Virus record (IMG/VR): IMGVR_UViG_3300045141_000086
Span: 1 to 25,271 of that record
Origin: a virus
Direction: 5' to 3' (one strand)
DNA: 25,271 bases
The stretch's first letter is position 1; the number at the start of each line of letters is the position of its first letter. A program made the position numbers and the translations under genes. The notes beneath the pieces are model-generated. The model saw only the letters and a program-made list of their open reading frames with translations, had not been told where the DNA came from and made no database searches. This document shows positions 8,437 to 16,235 of this stretch, one piece after another.

Positions 8437-9066
8437 TCAGTAGCTCCTGAGTTCGGCTTCAACGACTTTGTTTGTGCCCGAGAATGACGCGCCGCCATTG
8501 AACGAGATGCCGATGAACGACCCAGCCGGCGTCGAATCGAAGCCGCTGGACGTCACTTGGATCTGTCCCTGCCCTGACGCGCCAGTGCTCACAAGGCCCG
8601 TCGCCGCGAGCGCGTGGCGACATTCGCACGTTCCAGAGACAACGGCTACGGTGCCGCCACCGACCGTGCGGAAGTGCGCCGTGACCACGAACGTCCCGGT
8701 ATCGACGGCCGCAGTGCCTGCCGCGAAGGTGAACGTGCAGATGGCCGCGTCACCAATCGCCCCCGCCGTGCCGATGCGGATGATGACGGTCGGCGTCGCG
8801 GTGCCTGCCGCGGTTTTCACCATGTCGAACGTGCACGAGTAGCGCGTGCCGGCGAGGAATCCCGTGCTCGGCGCCGCGATGCTCGAGCCTGCCAGATACG
8901 TGTCGGCGGCATATCCGGCCGAGACATCGGCCGTGCTGAACGCGCCCTTGATGGTCGAGATGACGGGCGTATTCGCGGCGACAGACGGGATGATCTGCAC
9001 CTGCCCGGTCAGGTTGACATCGTAATTCGGGAGGAACGCTCCGCCTGCTTGTGGAGATCCAGCCAT
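8437..9066 (-). CDS. Decoration/head-fibre-like protein, C-domain copy 2
   Basis: A 209-residue beta-rich protein. Residues about 45-209 are a diverged copy of the C-terminal domain of the neighbouring 263-residue protein, sharing CTFDMVKTAAGTA, FTFAAGTAA, CECRHALAATGLVSTGASG and FNGGASFSGTN blocks (roughly 70% identical by eye). Its first 44 residues are different, including a short linker and a VDLTGQVQIIPS-like strand region. The ATG overlaps the upstream stop by one base (TAATG). The place just downstream of the coat gene and the repeated beta domain suggest capsid decoration or head-fibre subunits. Conserved Cys residues in CECRH may stabilise the fold. Confidence 0.7.
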   Translation of the reverse strand: MAGSPQAGGAFLPNYDVNLTGQVQIIPSVAANTPVISTIKGAFSTADVSAGYAADTYLAGSSIAAPSTGFLAGTRYSCTFDMVKTAAGTATPTVIIRIGTAGAIGDAAICTFTFAAGTAAVDTGTFVVTAHFRTVGGGTVAVVSGTCECRHALAATGLVSTGASGQGQIQVTSSGFDSTPAGSFIGISFNGGASFSGTNKVVEAELRSY

Positions 9067-9857
9067 TAGAATCCTTTCAACTCGGCTTCAACGACCGTGT
9101 TGGTCCCTGAGAACGAGGCGCCACCGTTGAAGGAGACACCAATGAACGTATTCCCCAAGGTCGCATCGAACGCCGATGACACCACCGCGATCTGGCCTTG
9201 CCCTGACGCACCCGTGGACACTAAGCCCGTCGCGGCCAGCGCATGACGGCACTCACAGGTGCCGGCCATGACAGCGGTCGTGCCTGCGGTTCTGAAATGC
9301 GCCGAGACGACGAACGTGCCTGTGTCGGCGGCTGCCGTCCCTGCGGCAAACGTGAACGTCAGAATCGCGGCATCCGCCGTGCTTCCCGCCGTGCCGATGC
9401 GGAGAACGACAATCGGCGCGGCGGTGCCGGCTGCCGTCTTGACCATGTCGAAGGTGCAGACATACCGCATCTCCGTGACAAAGCCACCCGTGGGCACCGG
9501 AATAGCCGAACTCGAGAAATACGTGTCCGTCGCAAATCCTGCCGACACCGTGGCATTACTCGTGGACGAGCCCAACAGCGAATTGAAACTGGGGCCGAGC
9601 GGTTCCATCGAGAAGTCGCTCGGCGCCCCGAACCACGCCGACGCGCCTGATTCGTGCTGCGAGGCCGATGTGCCGATCTGCCCAGGCTGGACGCCGACAA
9701 TGGAGGCCGACGCGGCCTGCGAGGCATCCGTGACGCGCATGAATTCGCCTTCTACGAGCAGGAACATCTTGTTCGCGATGCCTGTCGTGGAAGCCAATTT
9801 GACATACTTGTCTTGTCGCGTCTTCGCCACGGTCAGCGTGGTGGACGTCAGCGCCAT
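9066..9857 (-). CDS. Chimeric decoration/head-fibre-like protein
   Basis: A 263-residue protein that combines two modules seen in its neighbours. Residues 1 to about 50 match the N-terminus of the 201-residue protein upstream (shared KLxSxTGIANKM and a later MRV.D segment). Residues about 98-263 match the C-terminal domain of the 209-residue protein downstream. The part between is a linker with Ser, Gly and Ala. It starts right after the upstream stop. This is consistent with a common capsid-attachment domain at the N-terminus and an exposed C-terminal domain. The structural role is inferred from position after the coat gene. Confidence 0.75.
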   Translation of the reverse strand: MALTSTTLTVAKTRQDKYVKLASTTGIANKMFLLVEGEFMRVTDASQAASASIVGVQPGQIGTSASQHESGASAWFGAPSDFSMEPLGPSFNSLLGSSTSNATVSAGFATDTYFSSSAIPVPTGGFVTEMRYVCTFDMVKTAAGTAAPIVVLRIGTAGSTADAAILTFTFAAGTAAADTGTFVVSAHFRTAGTTAVMAGTCECRHALAATGLVSTGASGQGQIAVVSSAFDATLGNTFIGVSFNGGASFSGTNTVVEAELKGF

Positions 9858-10463
9858 TTATGAGAACGCTCCACCGCTCGAGCTGAGCACCTTCCACGTT
9901 CCCAGATCCGCCTTGATGACGAGACAGCCACCAGACGTCGTGCCGGTGAACGTCCAAATAGTCGTGGCCGCGCCGCTGTTTTTCAGCGTGCTGGCCGGGA
10001 ACGTGACCGTATGCGCCGCGGCCGTTTCGCTGATGAACGTCAGCACGTTCGTCTGGTCGTTCGCGGGTGCGGCCTGCGTATACGCGCCAGCCGTCGCCTT
10101 GTTCAGCGTGACGAAGGTATCCGTGACGAGCACGGTGCCCGCGCCACCAGGGCCGGTAATCGCGCCGTCAATGCCGAAGCCGGCAGAGACGATTTCCACC
10201 TGCGGATTGATGCTGAATGCCTGCACGAAATCAGACTGGATGCCGTAGGCAACCGGCGACAGGGTGCCATGCGGCATCGCTGCCGAGCCGTAATAGCCCG
10301 GCACCACGCCAATGACCGGCGTCAGCGTGATGTCCACGACGCGCATGATTTCCTGATCGACGCGGACGAGCATCTTGTTCGCGATGCCCGTCGCAGAGGT
10401 GAGCTTGATGTATCGGTCGTTGAGGGCTTTCGCGCTTGCAAGTGTTGTCGTCGTAACGGCCAT
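9858..10463 (-). CDS. Decoration/head-fibre-like protein, N-domain copy
   Basis: A 201-residue protein directly downstream of the coat gene, with GGAGT six bases before the ATG. Residues 1-50 form the module shared with the next gene. Residues about 105-201 are beta-rich, with TAAAHTVTFPASTL and WTFTGTTSGGCLVIKAD-type strands typical of tail-fibre or decoration domains found in many phage proteins. No signal peptide is present. A capsid decoration or head-fibre role is the most likely reading from the order of genes; no enzyme motif was seen. Confidence 0.7.
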   Translation of the reverse strand: MAVTTTTLASAKALNDRYIKLTSATGIANKMLVRVDQEIMRVVDITLTPVIGVVPGYYGSAAMPHGTLSPVAYGIQSDFVQAFSINPQVEIVSAGFGIDGAITGPGGAGTVLVTDTFVTLNKATAGAYTQAAPANDQTNVLTFISETAAAHTVTFPASTLKNSGAATTIWTFTGTTSGGCLVIKADLGTWKVLSSSGGAFS

Positions 10464-10508
10464 GATTACTCCAGTCCGAGGTTAACGGGCACGTTCTCCT
10501 TACTCCTC

Positions 10509-11759
10509 TTACCCACCGACGACGCACGCGAGTTCTTGCCGCAGGACCGCCGTGCCATACAGCACGTCCAGTCTTTGTATCCACTGGTCCGTGGTCGCCA
10601 CGTAATCGCGGATGCAGCGGATCGCCTTCCCGGACTTCTTCGATGCCGCCCGATAGGCGCGATCCGTGCCGCCCGGCAGTGGCATGTCCACCATCGCGAG
10701 CGTGCCGAAGTTCTTGTTGCCGACGATGTTGAAGGGCGACGACTTGCCCGTGATGAGCGCGAAGTTCGCGGCCGGCGTGTCATACACGTAGACGGCTGTG
10801 GAAACGGCCGGCAGGTTCGTCACGTTCTGCAACTGCTGACCGGGGCCATACATCGCGGGCGCAAACGGAATCACCAGCGTGCCCGCCGCATCGCTCGTCG
10901 TCGCCGTGACCACAAACTGCTGCGGCTGACCCATGTTCTGATAGTTCTGCGGATTGACCAGGTTGACCGGCGTCGTCGTGGAGACGAAGCTAATCTTGTC
11001 GCCCGCGTTCAGCGTCGAGGCGCCCGAGGCCCAGCCCGTCGTGCTGATGGTCGTCGCGCCATTCGCAGGCGCCGTGCCCACCACCGGCGTCGAAGCACCC
11101 AGCGTGCCCACCGTCTGCACGTAGATGTTCTGGTCCATGTCCCACGCCATGCCGAGTGTGCCAGACTCCGTCATCGAGCCTGACTCATACTGGGCGCTAA
11201 TCGCCTTCCCGCTATTGAACAGACCCTTCAGGTTGTCCATCAGCGTGAAGTCGGCAATGGGCGACAGCCAGGCGTAGCGGTCTTCCGCGGGGCAAGCGTT
11301 GTTGTCCAGCTTCACTTTCGCGAGGCCGTAACTGGTCAGCGTCGTCGGCGTTGTGCCCGGCGTGCCCACCCAGTTATTGAGGCCCTGCGCCAAGTTGCAG
11401 ACATCCTGATCGATCAGGTTGTTGAGGCGCACAATCTGCGGCTTCAGCACCCGCTCGCGATAATTGTCGATGTCGAGCGCGAGATTCTGGGACGATACCT
11501 GCGTATCGATGCCGCGCTGATACGACAGCGTGAGCGGCACGAACGTCTCGGTAATCGCTTCGATCTGGGCGGCCTGACCGAGCCGGCCGATGTAGCGTGG
11601 GGGTTTCCTGATGTTCAGCGTCTGGCCGAGGACCGTGCCGCCGAAATCAAATTCGCTGGAATACTCGCCGTTGATGCGCTGCATCACCTTGTCGGTGTTC
11701 TCGAGCACATCCAACGCTTCGAACGTGACGATGTCATTCGTGAGGAACGTATTCGCCAT
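10509..11759 (-). CDS. Major capsid protein, P22 coat-protein family
   Basis: A 416-residue protein close in length to the P22 gp5 coat protein (430 residues). It begins MANTFLTNDIVTFEALDVLEN, and has the TVLGQTLNIRKPPRY and VPLTLSYQRGIDTQVSSQNLAL segments expected of the P22 coat N-arm, spine-helix and early HK97-core strands. Further features are a long helix with the RVLKPQIVRLNNLIDQDVCN motif (about residues 103-123), a beta-rich insertion in the middle and a compact C-terminus. It lies 15 bases after the scaffold-like gene, in the standard portal-scaffold-coat order. It forms the HK97-fold icosahedral shell. I am confident of the role; the exact subfamily was assigned from motifs. Confidence 0.9.
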   Translation of the reverse strand: MANTFLTNDIVTFEALDVLENTDKVMQRINGEYSSEFDFGGTVLGQTLNIRKPPRYIGRLGQAAQIEAITETFVPLTLSYQRGIDTQVSSQNLALDIDNYRERVLKPQIVRLNNLIDQDVCNLAQGLNNWVGTPGTTPTTLTSYGLAKVKLDNNACPAEDRYAWLSPIADFTLMDNLKGLFNSGKAISAQYESGSMTESGTLGMAWDMDQNIYVQTVGTLGASTPVVGTAPANGATTISTTGWASGASTLNAGDKISFVSTTTPVNLVNPQNYQNMGQPQQFVVTATTSDAAGTLVIPFAPAMYGPGQQLQNVTNLPAVSTAVYVYDTPAANFALITGKSSPFNIVGNKNFGTLAMVDMPLPGGTDRAYRAASKKSGKAIRCIRDYVATTDQWIQRLDVLYGTAVLRQELACVVGG

Positions 11760-11774
11760 GAGGCGGCCCTACTC

Positions 11775-12740
11775 TTATCGACGCGCTTTCCGTTCGGCCT
11801 CCCGGCGCGCTTTATAGGCGGCGTAATCGCCTTTGTGCGCGGCTTCGGCTGACGGTGTCGGCGTCGTTGGGCTACCGGACCCCACTGGCTGAATTGGGGC
11901 AGGCGGCGTAATCGTTCCGGCGGTCGGCGTCGAGGCCAGCGGTGCGGCGCCGTTCGTCGGTGCGAGCGTCGAAAGAATCATCCCGAAGTCAATCGGATTC
12001 GCCTGCGCGAGCCGTTGAGCCAGGGCGCCATCTTTCACGATCGCGTATTGCACATGCTCACTCGCGGGATGCTGCAAGATGGCCTGAATCTTCGCGTGAT
12101 CCATCGGCACTTGCGAGCCCGGCCCGGTGGTGCGCATCGCATCGAAGTCCGCGTAAACTTTCCGGCCTTTTGCCCATGTGCTTTCGGCGTGGCTCAGAAA
12201 GTCGCGAGAGGCCCGATCCGCTTCGATGCTCTGACGGATGCGGGCGTCGATGTCGGACTGCTGCGATTCAGCAACCCAACGCGCGGAGTCTACCACAAAT
12301 TCCGCGTAGGTTTTATATTTCGTGCCAATTTCATCTTCGGACGGCTGCGTCCGACCCGTGGAAAGGTGCCCCGAGTCTCCCCGTTCGGGGCCAGACGGTG
12401 AAGGCGGCGCGGGTGCGGAGGGGACCGACACCGGCACCGCAGGAGCGGGCGCAGACTTCGCGCGGAGTTCCGTGAGTTCCCGTTCGAACGTGGCCGCTTT
12501 CGCTTCCGCATCTTTGCGGGCTTTCGTCAGTTCGGCAAAGCGTGCTTGTCCTCGCGTGGCGGGCTTCGGCGTCTCCGTCGGCGTGGATGGCTCTGGTGGA
12601 GCTTCGACGGGTGCAGGTTCGTGGCGCTCCATCACGTCCGCCAGCGCTTCACTCGTCGTGCCGACCCCGCTCAGGGTGCGGCCATCGGAGGATTCGTGCG
12701 TGCTGATGGCGTGCGGGTCAATCGTGGCGGGTTCGGACAT
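11775..12740 (-). CDS. Capsid scaffolding protein (probable)
   Basis: A 321-residue, mostly helical and disordered, charged protein located between portal and coat genes, where P22-like phages encode scaffold (gp8, 303 residues). Residues 1-65 are acidic/Pro-rich. A helical region of about 66-95 carries alternating Lys/Glu. A Pro/Ala/Ser linker follows, and then a long helical stretch (about 140-245). The last 20 residues are strongly basic (DYAAYKARREAERKARR), matching the basic C-terminal helix by which P22 scaffold binds coat. There is no signal peptide or enzyme motif. The assignment rests on synteny and composition rather than on sequence family. Confidence 0.7.
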   Translation of the reverse strand: MSEPATIDPHAISTHESSDGRTLSGVGTTSEALADVMERHEPAPVEAPPEPSTPTETPKPATRGQARFAELTKARKDAEAKAATFERELTELRAKSAPAPAVPVSVPSAPAPPSPSGPERGDSGHLSTGRTQPSEDEIGTKYKTYAEFVVDSARWVAESQQSDIDARIRQSIEADRASRDFLSHAESTWAKGRKVYADFDAMRTTGPGSQVPMDHAKIQAILQHPASEHVQYAIVKDGALAQRLAQANPIDFGMILSTLAPTNGAAPLASTPTAGTITPPAPIQPVGSGSPTTPTPSAEAAHKGDYAAYKARREAERKARR

Positions 12741-12743
12741 CGA

Positions 12744-12959
12744 CTAGCCTTTCTTCGGGTGCAGATACGCGCCGAGGTTCTTGTGGGGATGGCCCCCAGC
12801 CTTCGCCACGTGCGCCGGCTTGCCCTTCATACTGCCCACCGCAAAATCGTGGAGTTGCTGATGCGTCATGGAGCTTCGAACCTTTTTCGCCATCGGGAAG
12901 GTCGCGCCGTGCTCCGCGGCCGCCATCAGCCGCTGTTGACTCCGTGATTTGCTAGGCAT
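12744..12959 (-). CDS. Small basic protein, DUF3008-like
   Basis: A 71-residue basic protein. I chose the ATG at 12957-12959 because GAGGT lies five bases upstream; a longer frame to 13031 would start in the preceding gene without such a site. The start MPSKSRSQQRLMAAAEHG resembles the short DUF3008 family of phage and bacterial proteins that open with MP(A/S)KS..QQR.M. The middle has Ala/Met/Lys and the end is rich in His, Gly and Lys (GGHPHKNLGAYLHPKKG). The function of that family is not known. The gene lies two bases after the upstream stop and three before the scaffold gene. Confidence 0.7.
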   Translation of the reverse strand: MPSKSRSQQRLMAAAEHGATFPMAKKVRSSMTHQQLHDFAVGSMKGKPAHVAKAGGHPHKNLGAYLHPKKG

Positions 12960-12961
12960 GA

Positions 12962-13162
12962 TTACCTCGTAATGTTGATCGGACAGAGCGCGTAACTCTT
13001 CACCGTAATGGCCGCACGCCCAGACGGGCACTGATAGAAACAGATCTTGTTTTGCCCATCTGTTTTCTCGCCGTCTGCCGTGCAGAATTCCCCACCCGCC
13101 GCGGCCAGTCCCAGACTCATCGCCAAGGCCACTAACGCCGCCATCCCAAGCGTCCGCTTCAT
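12962..13162 (-). CDS. Small secreted cysteine-containing protein
   Basis: A 66-residue protein. The start at the ATG 13160-13162 is set by AGGAGG six bases upstream. Residues 1 to about 23 are a typical Sec signal peptide: MKR, a hydrophobic core, and an AAA-G cleavage region. The mature part, about 43 residues, has four Cys (near residues 27, 42, 46 and 60) that could form two disulfides in an oxidising compartment. It has no lipobox. It lies in the late operon between the 126-residue protein and the DUF3008-like gene. A periplasmic role, such as host-envelope modification or superinfection exclusion, is possible, but I do not recognise the family. Confidence 0.75.
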   Translation of the reverse strand: MKRTLGMAALVALAMSLGLAAAGGEFCTADGEKTDGQNKICFYQCPSGRAAITVKSYALCPINITR

Positions 13163-13250
13163 CGGTCGCCTCCTGTCATCGGGCTGGATGGGTCCAAGAG
13201 AGCCTGACTCCCGGCCGGGGCAGCCGAGTTCCCAGCAGCACTCATCTCGG

Positions 13251-13280
13251 TGGACCATCCAGCACGGCTCGTAGTAGACT
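13251..13280 (+). promoter_or_regulatory. Sigma-70-type promoter, leaderless, for the small membrane protein
   Basis: TGGACC at 13251-13256, an 18-base spacer, and TAGACT at 13275-13280. The ATG lies eight bases after the hexamer, so the predicted start of transcription falls at or next to the ATG. There is no Shine-Dalgarno sequence. The downstream bases CTCGCCCC resemble those of two other plus-strand promoters here. Confidence 0.6.
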
Positions 13281-13288
13281 CTCGCCCC

Positions 13289-13468
13289 ATGATTGAACTA
13301 CTCCTCGTCCTCGTCATCTGCGGCGTTGCCCTGTATCTCGTCGAGCAATACATCCCCATGTCCCCGCCCATCAAGGTCGTCATCCGGGTGGTCGTCGTCC
13401 TGCTCCTCGTGCTCGTCCTGCTCCGCGCCTTCGGCATTGGCGACGTGCCCGTGCCCCGCCTCCGGTAA
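13289..13468 (+). CDS. Small two-TM membrane protein, Thivi_2564-like
   Basis: A 59-residue protein with two hydrophobic segments (about residues 2-19 and 28-47) split by a short Gln-Tyr-Ile-Pro-Met-Ser-Pro-Pro turn. It closely resembles the Thivi_2564-type small membrane protein family found in bacteria and phages (LLVLVICGVALYLVEQYIP, then an IRVVVVLLLVLVLL helix). I start at the ATG at 13289 because of the promoter just upstream; an in-frame ATG at 13250 precedes that promoter. It is the only plus-strand gene in the late region and overlaps the 3' end of a minus-strand gene by 171 bases. Function is unknown; a holin-like or envelope role is possible. Confidence 0.75.
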   Translation: MIELLLVLVICGVALYLVEQYIPMSPPIKVVIRVVVVLLLVLVLLRAFGIGDVPVPRLR

Positions 13469-13678
13469 GTCGTCCTTCGGCCACGTCGTGACGACGCGCC
13501 CATCGAGTTCCCGCCATCCGCTCGCCTGATACCGCAATACCTCTTCGTGTTCAGCCAGCACGGCTTCAGGACTGCGCCCGATACAGCGCATCCCTGGGCT
13601 CAGTTCCATGTAGAGCCGCGTGCGCCACAAGTCGCCCAGTGTGATCGGCTTCAGGATGATCGGATGTTCTTGTCTCAT
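13298..13678 (-). CDS. Hypothetical protein with antisense-derived acidic tail
   Basis: A 126-residue protein whose ATG overlaps the upstream stop by four bases. Residues 1-70 look like a normal folded domain (KPITLGDLWRTRLYMELSPG and GWRELDGRVVTTWPKDD). From about residue 71 the reading frame lies opposite the plus-strand membrane gene at 13289. There the hydrophobic Leu/Val codons on the other strand become Glu, Asp and His, giving a highly acidic tail. The frame is open, so the tail would be made if the whole frame is translated, but it may be a by-product of the overlap. No family recognised. Confidence 0.6.
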   Translation of the reverse strand: MRQEHPIILKPITLGDLWRTRLYMELSPGMRCIGRSPEAVLAEHEEVLRYQASGWRELDGRVVTTWPKDDLPEAGHGHVANAEGAEQDEHEEQDDDHPDDDLDGRGHGDVLLDEIQGNAADDEDEE

Positions 13679-13905
13679 TTGCCATCTCGCAAGAGTTCAA
13701 GCTTCGCGTCAATCTCGCGGATGTCGCTGGCCGCATCCTGCACGGCGTGCCAATCCCCCGCCTCTAGCTTGATTTGGCAATAGGCCACGAGGCCGACCTT
13801 GCGGCGCTCCAGTTCCATGAGTAAGCGGTCAGGAGGCGCGGCGGGCTTGAGGGTCACAGAATCCAGCGGAGAATAGTGCGCCGATCCGGTCCATGTATTG
13901 CTCAT
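13675..13905 (-). CDS. Hypothetical small protein
   Basis: A 76-residue protein with an N-terminal loop and two helices. The first contains a LLMELERRKVGLVAYCQIKLEAGDWHAV-like stretch with Lys/Arg/Glu pattern, and the second is an AASDIREIDAKLELLRDG helix that fits a helical hairpin or coiled coil. The ATG overlaps the end of the portal gene by four bases (13902-13905), so it is translated with the portal. Short helical proteins right after the portal gene are common in P22-like and related phages. No function can be assigned from the sequence. Confidence 0.7.
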   Translation of the reverse strand: MSNTWTGSAHYSPLDSVTLKPAAPPDRLLMELERRKVGLVAYCQIKLEAGDWHAVQDAASDIREIDAKLELLRDGK

Positions 13906-16235
13906 TCGCCTGCTCCATTCGGCTGCGCCTGCGCGGCCGCTTCTTGCGCTTGCTTCGCCATCTCCGCTTGATGCGCCTGATCCGCTTCCTGCGATTGCTG
14001 CCCAATCACGGCCTGTTGAGATCCCTGCTCCAAGGACTGCTGATGATCCTGCGCCGACTGCTCGAGCGCGTGCTGATGGTCCATCGCCGCCATGCCGACC
14101 TCGTGCGCCATCTGTAACCCCGTGGCGAGCCGTTCTTCGGCCGCTTCGGCCGCCGGGTCCATCTGCGTCTTCGCCGCACTAATCCGCGCCACGGCAATCT
14201 TCGTGGCGTTGTCCATCTCCGCAATCTTCAGCTTCGTGGCCATATCGGCCTGTGACGACTGCAAATCGCTCTGCGCCTTGATCTGCGTGGCTTGGATATG
14301 GCCCTGCTGCTCCGCCTGCTTCGTCTGGATGAACTGCTGCGCCTTCTGGAGTTCCGCCTGCATCTGCTGCATCTGCGCTTGCACGGCCGGCGGAATCTGC
14401 GACTGCTGGTCGTTCTTGTCCTGCAACTGCGGCGGTAACGCGTTCCGCAACTTCTCCGCAATTTTGTGCGAGCCGGGAAACGACAACTGCTCGACATAAT
14501 CCGGCGTGGCCACGGCGGCCATTTCCGGCGGCAGATGCGGAATCAATTCGCCCAGCGCCATCGCGCCCTCTTCCCGCTTCGTCGCCGTCGCCTTGCCGAC
14601 GCTCACCGTGACGGCATAGCGCCCGTTGTTCAAGTCGTAGAACTTGTGCAGGCCGTTGCTCATCGCCGCCAGTTCTGGCGTCACCTCAGGCGGTGAGGCT
14701 TGCGGGGCACCGGTCTGCGGATGCTCCTGATACGGCTGGCCGACCATCACCTGTTCGGGCTCGTCGTCCATCCCGAGGATGTGAATAATTTGCCCCTTCT
14801 GCGTAATCTTCGGGATAATCTCCACGGCGAGTTCGCCAGCGTAAATCAGCGCCCGCTTCACGTTGTCGGGATAGTTGCTGTTCGCGAGGTCTGATTGCGC
14901 CTGCAATGCCTGCAGTGCACGTCCGCTGCGCTCATTCGGGTTCGTGTTCCCGAGGCTCGCATCGCCCGTGCTCGTCGTCGCCTTGATGGCGTCTTCGGAT
15001 ACCCGCATCAGTTCCACAGCAGCCTGAATCGGTGGCTCCGTCGTGTCGAGCATCGGCTTCGGGTATTCCTTGCCGTCTTGGTCCCACGGGTCATAGGGCA
15101 GATAGGCGTGATTGATGGTATTGCGCGTCTGCCAGATGTTCTTGTAGTTCGCGACGGCTGGGCCGGCGACAATCGGCGCGTTCTTTGGCGCGAGCGCAAA
15201 GATTTCCACCGCGCCGCTATACGTGTAGTTCACCATCCGCTGCGCGTCCATGCCTTCTTCGATGACGCCGCGCAGCCAGACTTTCCCGTCCACGTTCAGT
15301 TCTTCGCCCAGCACCGGAATCAGCGGGATGCGCGAACCAGCCCAATCGAACGACTGCAGCGATTGCACGGCGTTGATGATGTCGCACTTGACCGACGGCA
15401 CTTGCATCACGCGCTCGGCCTTGATCTGCTCCTTGTCGGCGGGCGGCTGTTCCACGATGCTGCCGTCTTGCAACTGATACAGATGCCGCTTGGTATAGAC
15501 GATGCGGTAATACTCAGCCACGCGCACGGCTTCCGCGCTGACCCACGATTTCCACGAACTGGTATCGCCCGTCGCCGTGAACGTCTCGAGGTCGCGGATG
15601 TCCGCCTTCGGCCATTTGCGCTTGTGTTCTTCGCGGCTGATGTCTTCCGTGACCAGCATCCACTGCGCATCGGAGCGCGTCGGCCGCATCGCAGACGGAT
15701 CGCAATACACCGTCAGGTTGTTCGTGATGCGCTCCAGAAACAGCGCCTGCCACATGACCTCGTCGGTCAGCGCCCCGTCCCACGTCTCGTTGATGTAGTC
15801 CGTGCGCAGCCGGAACCAGCCAATCCCGCCTTCGATCGCCTGGTCAGCGGCCCACTCCACAGGCGACTCCCCGCGCGATCGGTTCAGCATCCACCGCAGA
15901 TATCCCTTGAAGATGTCGGCCGTGTCCTGATCGCTCCCGCCACCAGACGGCAACACGTCGAACCCGAAGCTGGCGTTCTTGATCGTGTTGCTAACTTGCC
16001 GCACAGGCTGGCTGAGACGGTCCACGACGAGACAGGGGCGCGGCGGTTGCGGGGACTGGCCTTGGATGCTCCCGCCACCTTCACGCGCGATACGGATGGC
16101 ATCCGGCCATTGCTTGCCGACGCGGAACTGCTTCGCAAGGACGATGCGGGCGCGTTGCGCTTCTTCGGCTTCCGCCGCGCGATTCCAGCGTTTGCGCGCC
16201 TCGACTATCAGGTCACTGGGCGACTGGTCAGCCAT
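13902..16235 (-). CDS. Portal protein, P22 gp1-like
   Basis: A 777-residue protein, near the P22 portal length (725). It starts with a helical, Arg/Glu-rich N-terminus. It then has the segment GKQWPDAIRI and a PRPCLVVDRLSQPVRQVSN segment characteristic of P22-type portals, and a KNASFGFDVLPSGGGSDQDTAD-type region. The core is beta/alpha with many conserved aromatic positions. From about residue 630 the chain becomes a Gln/Ala-rich long helix, matching the C-terminal barrel of P22 portals. It overlaps the upstream zinc-ribbon gene by eight bases. The protein forms the dodecameric ring through which DNA is packaged and released. Confidence 0.9.
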   Translation of the reverse strand: MADQSPSDLIVEARKRWNRAAEAEEAQRARIVLAKQFRVGKQWPDAIRIAREGGGSIQGQSPQPPRPCLVVDRLSQPVRQVSNTIKNASFGFDVLPSGGGSDQDTADIFKGYLRWMLNRSRGESPVEWAADQAIEGGIGWFRLRTDYINETWDGALTDEVMWQALFLERITNNLTVYCDPSAMRPTRSDAQWMLVTEDISREEHKRKWPKADIRDLETFTATGDTSSWKSWVSAEAVRVAEYYRIVYTKRHLYQLQDGSIVEQPPADKEQIKAERVMQVPSVKCDIINAVQSLQSFDWAGSRIPLIPVLGEELNVDGKVWLRGVIEEGMDAQRMVNYTYSGAVEIFALAPKNAPIVAGPAVANYKNIWQTRNTINHAYLPYDPWDQDGKEYPKPMLDTTEPPIQAAVELMRVSEDAIKATTSTGDASLGNTNPNERSGRALQALQAQSDLANSNYPDNVKRALIYAGELAVEIIPKITQKGQIIHILGMDDEPEQVMVGQPYQEHPQTGAPQASPPEVTPELAAMSNGLHKFYDLNNGRYAVTVSVGKATATKREEGAMALGELIPHLPPEMAAVATPDYVEQLSFPGSHKIAEKLRNALPPQLQDKNDQQSQIPPAVQAQMQQMQAELQKAQQFIQTKQAEQQGHIQATQIKAQSDLQSSQADMATKLKIAEMDNATKIAVARISAAKTQMDPAAEAAEERLATGLQMAHEVGMAAMDHQHALEQSAQDHQQSLEQGSQQAVIGQQSQEADQAHQAEMAKQAQEAAAQAQPNGAGE

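Noticed and set aside
8437-9857. Diversity-generating retroelement with template and variable repeats
   Set aside because: The repeated domains differ by changes of all kinds, not only at adenines, and no reverse transcriptase gene is present in the window.
13298-13507. Acidic tail as a functional domain (DNA mimic)
   Set aside because: The Glu/Asp run is the reverse reading of Leu/Val codons of the membrane gene on the other strand, so composition alone is no evidence of a DNA-mimic function.
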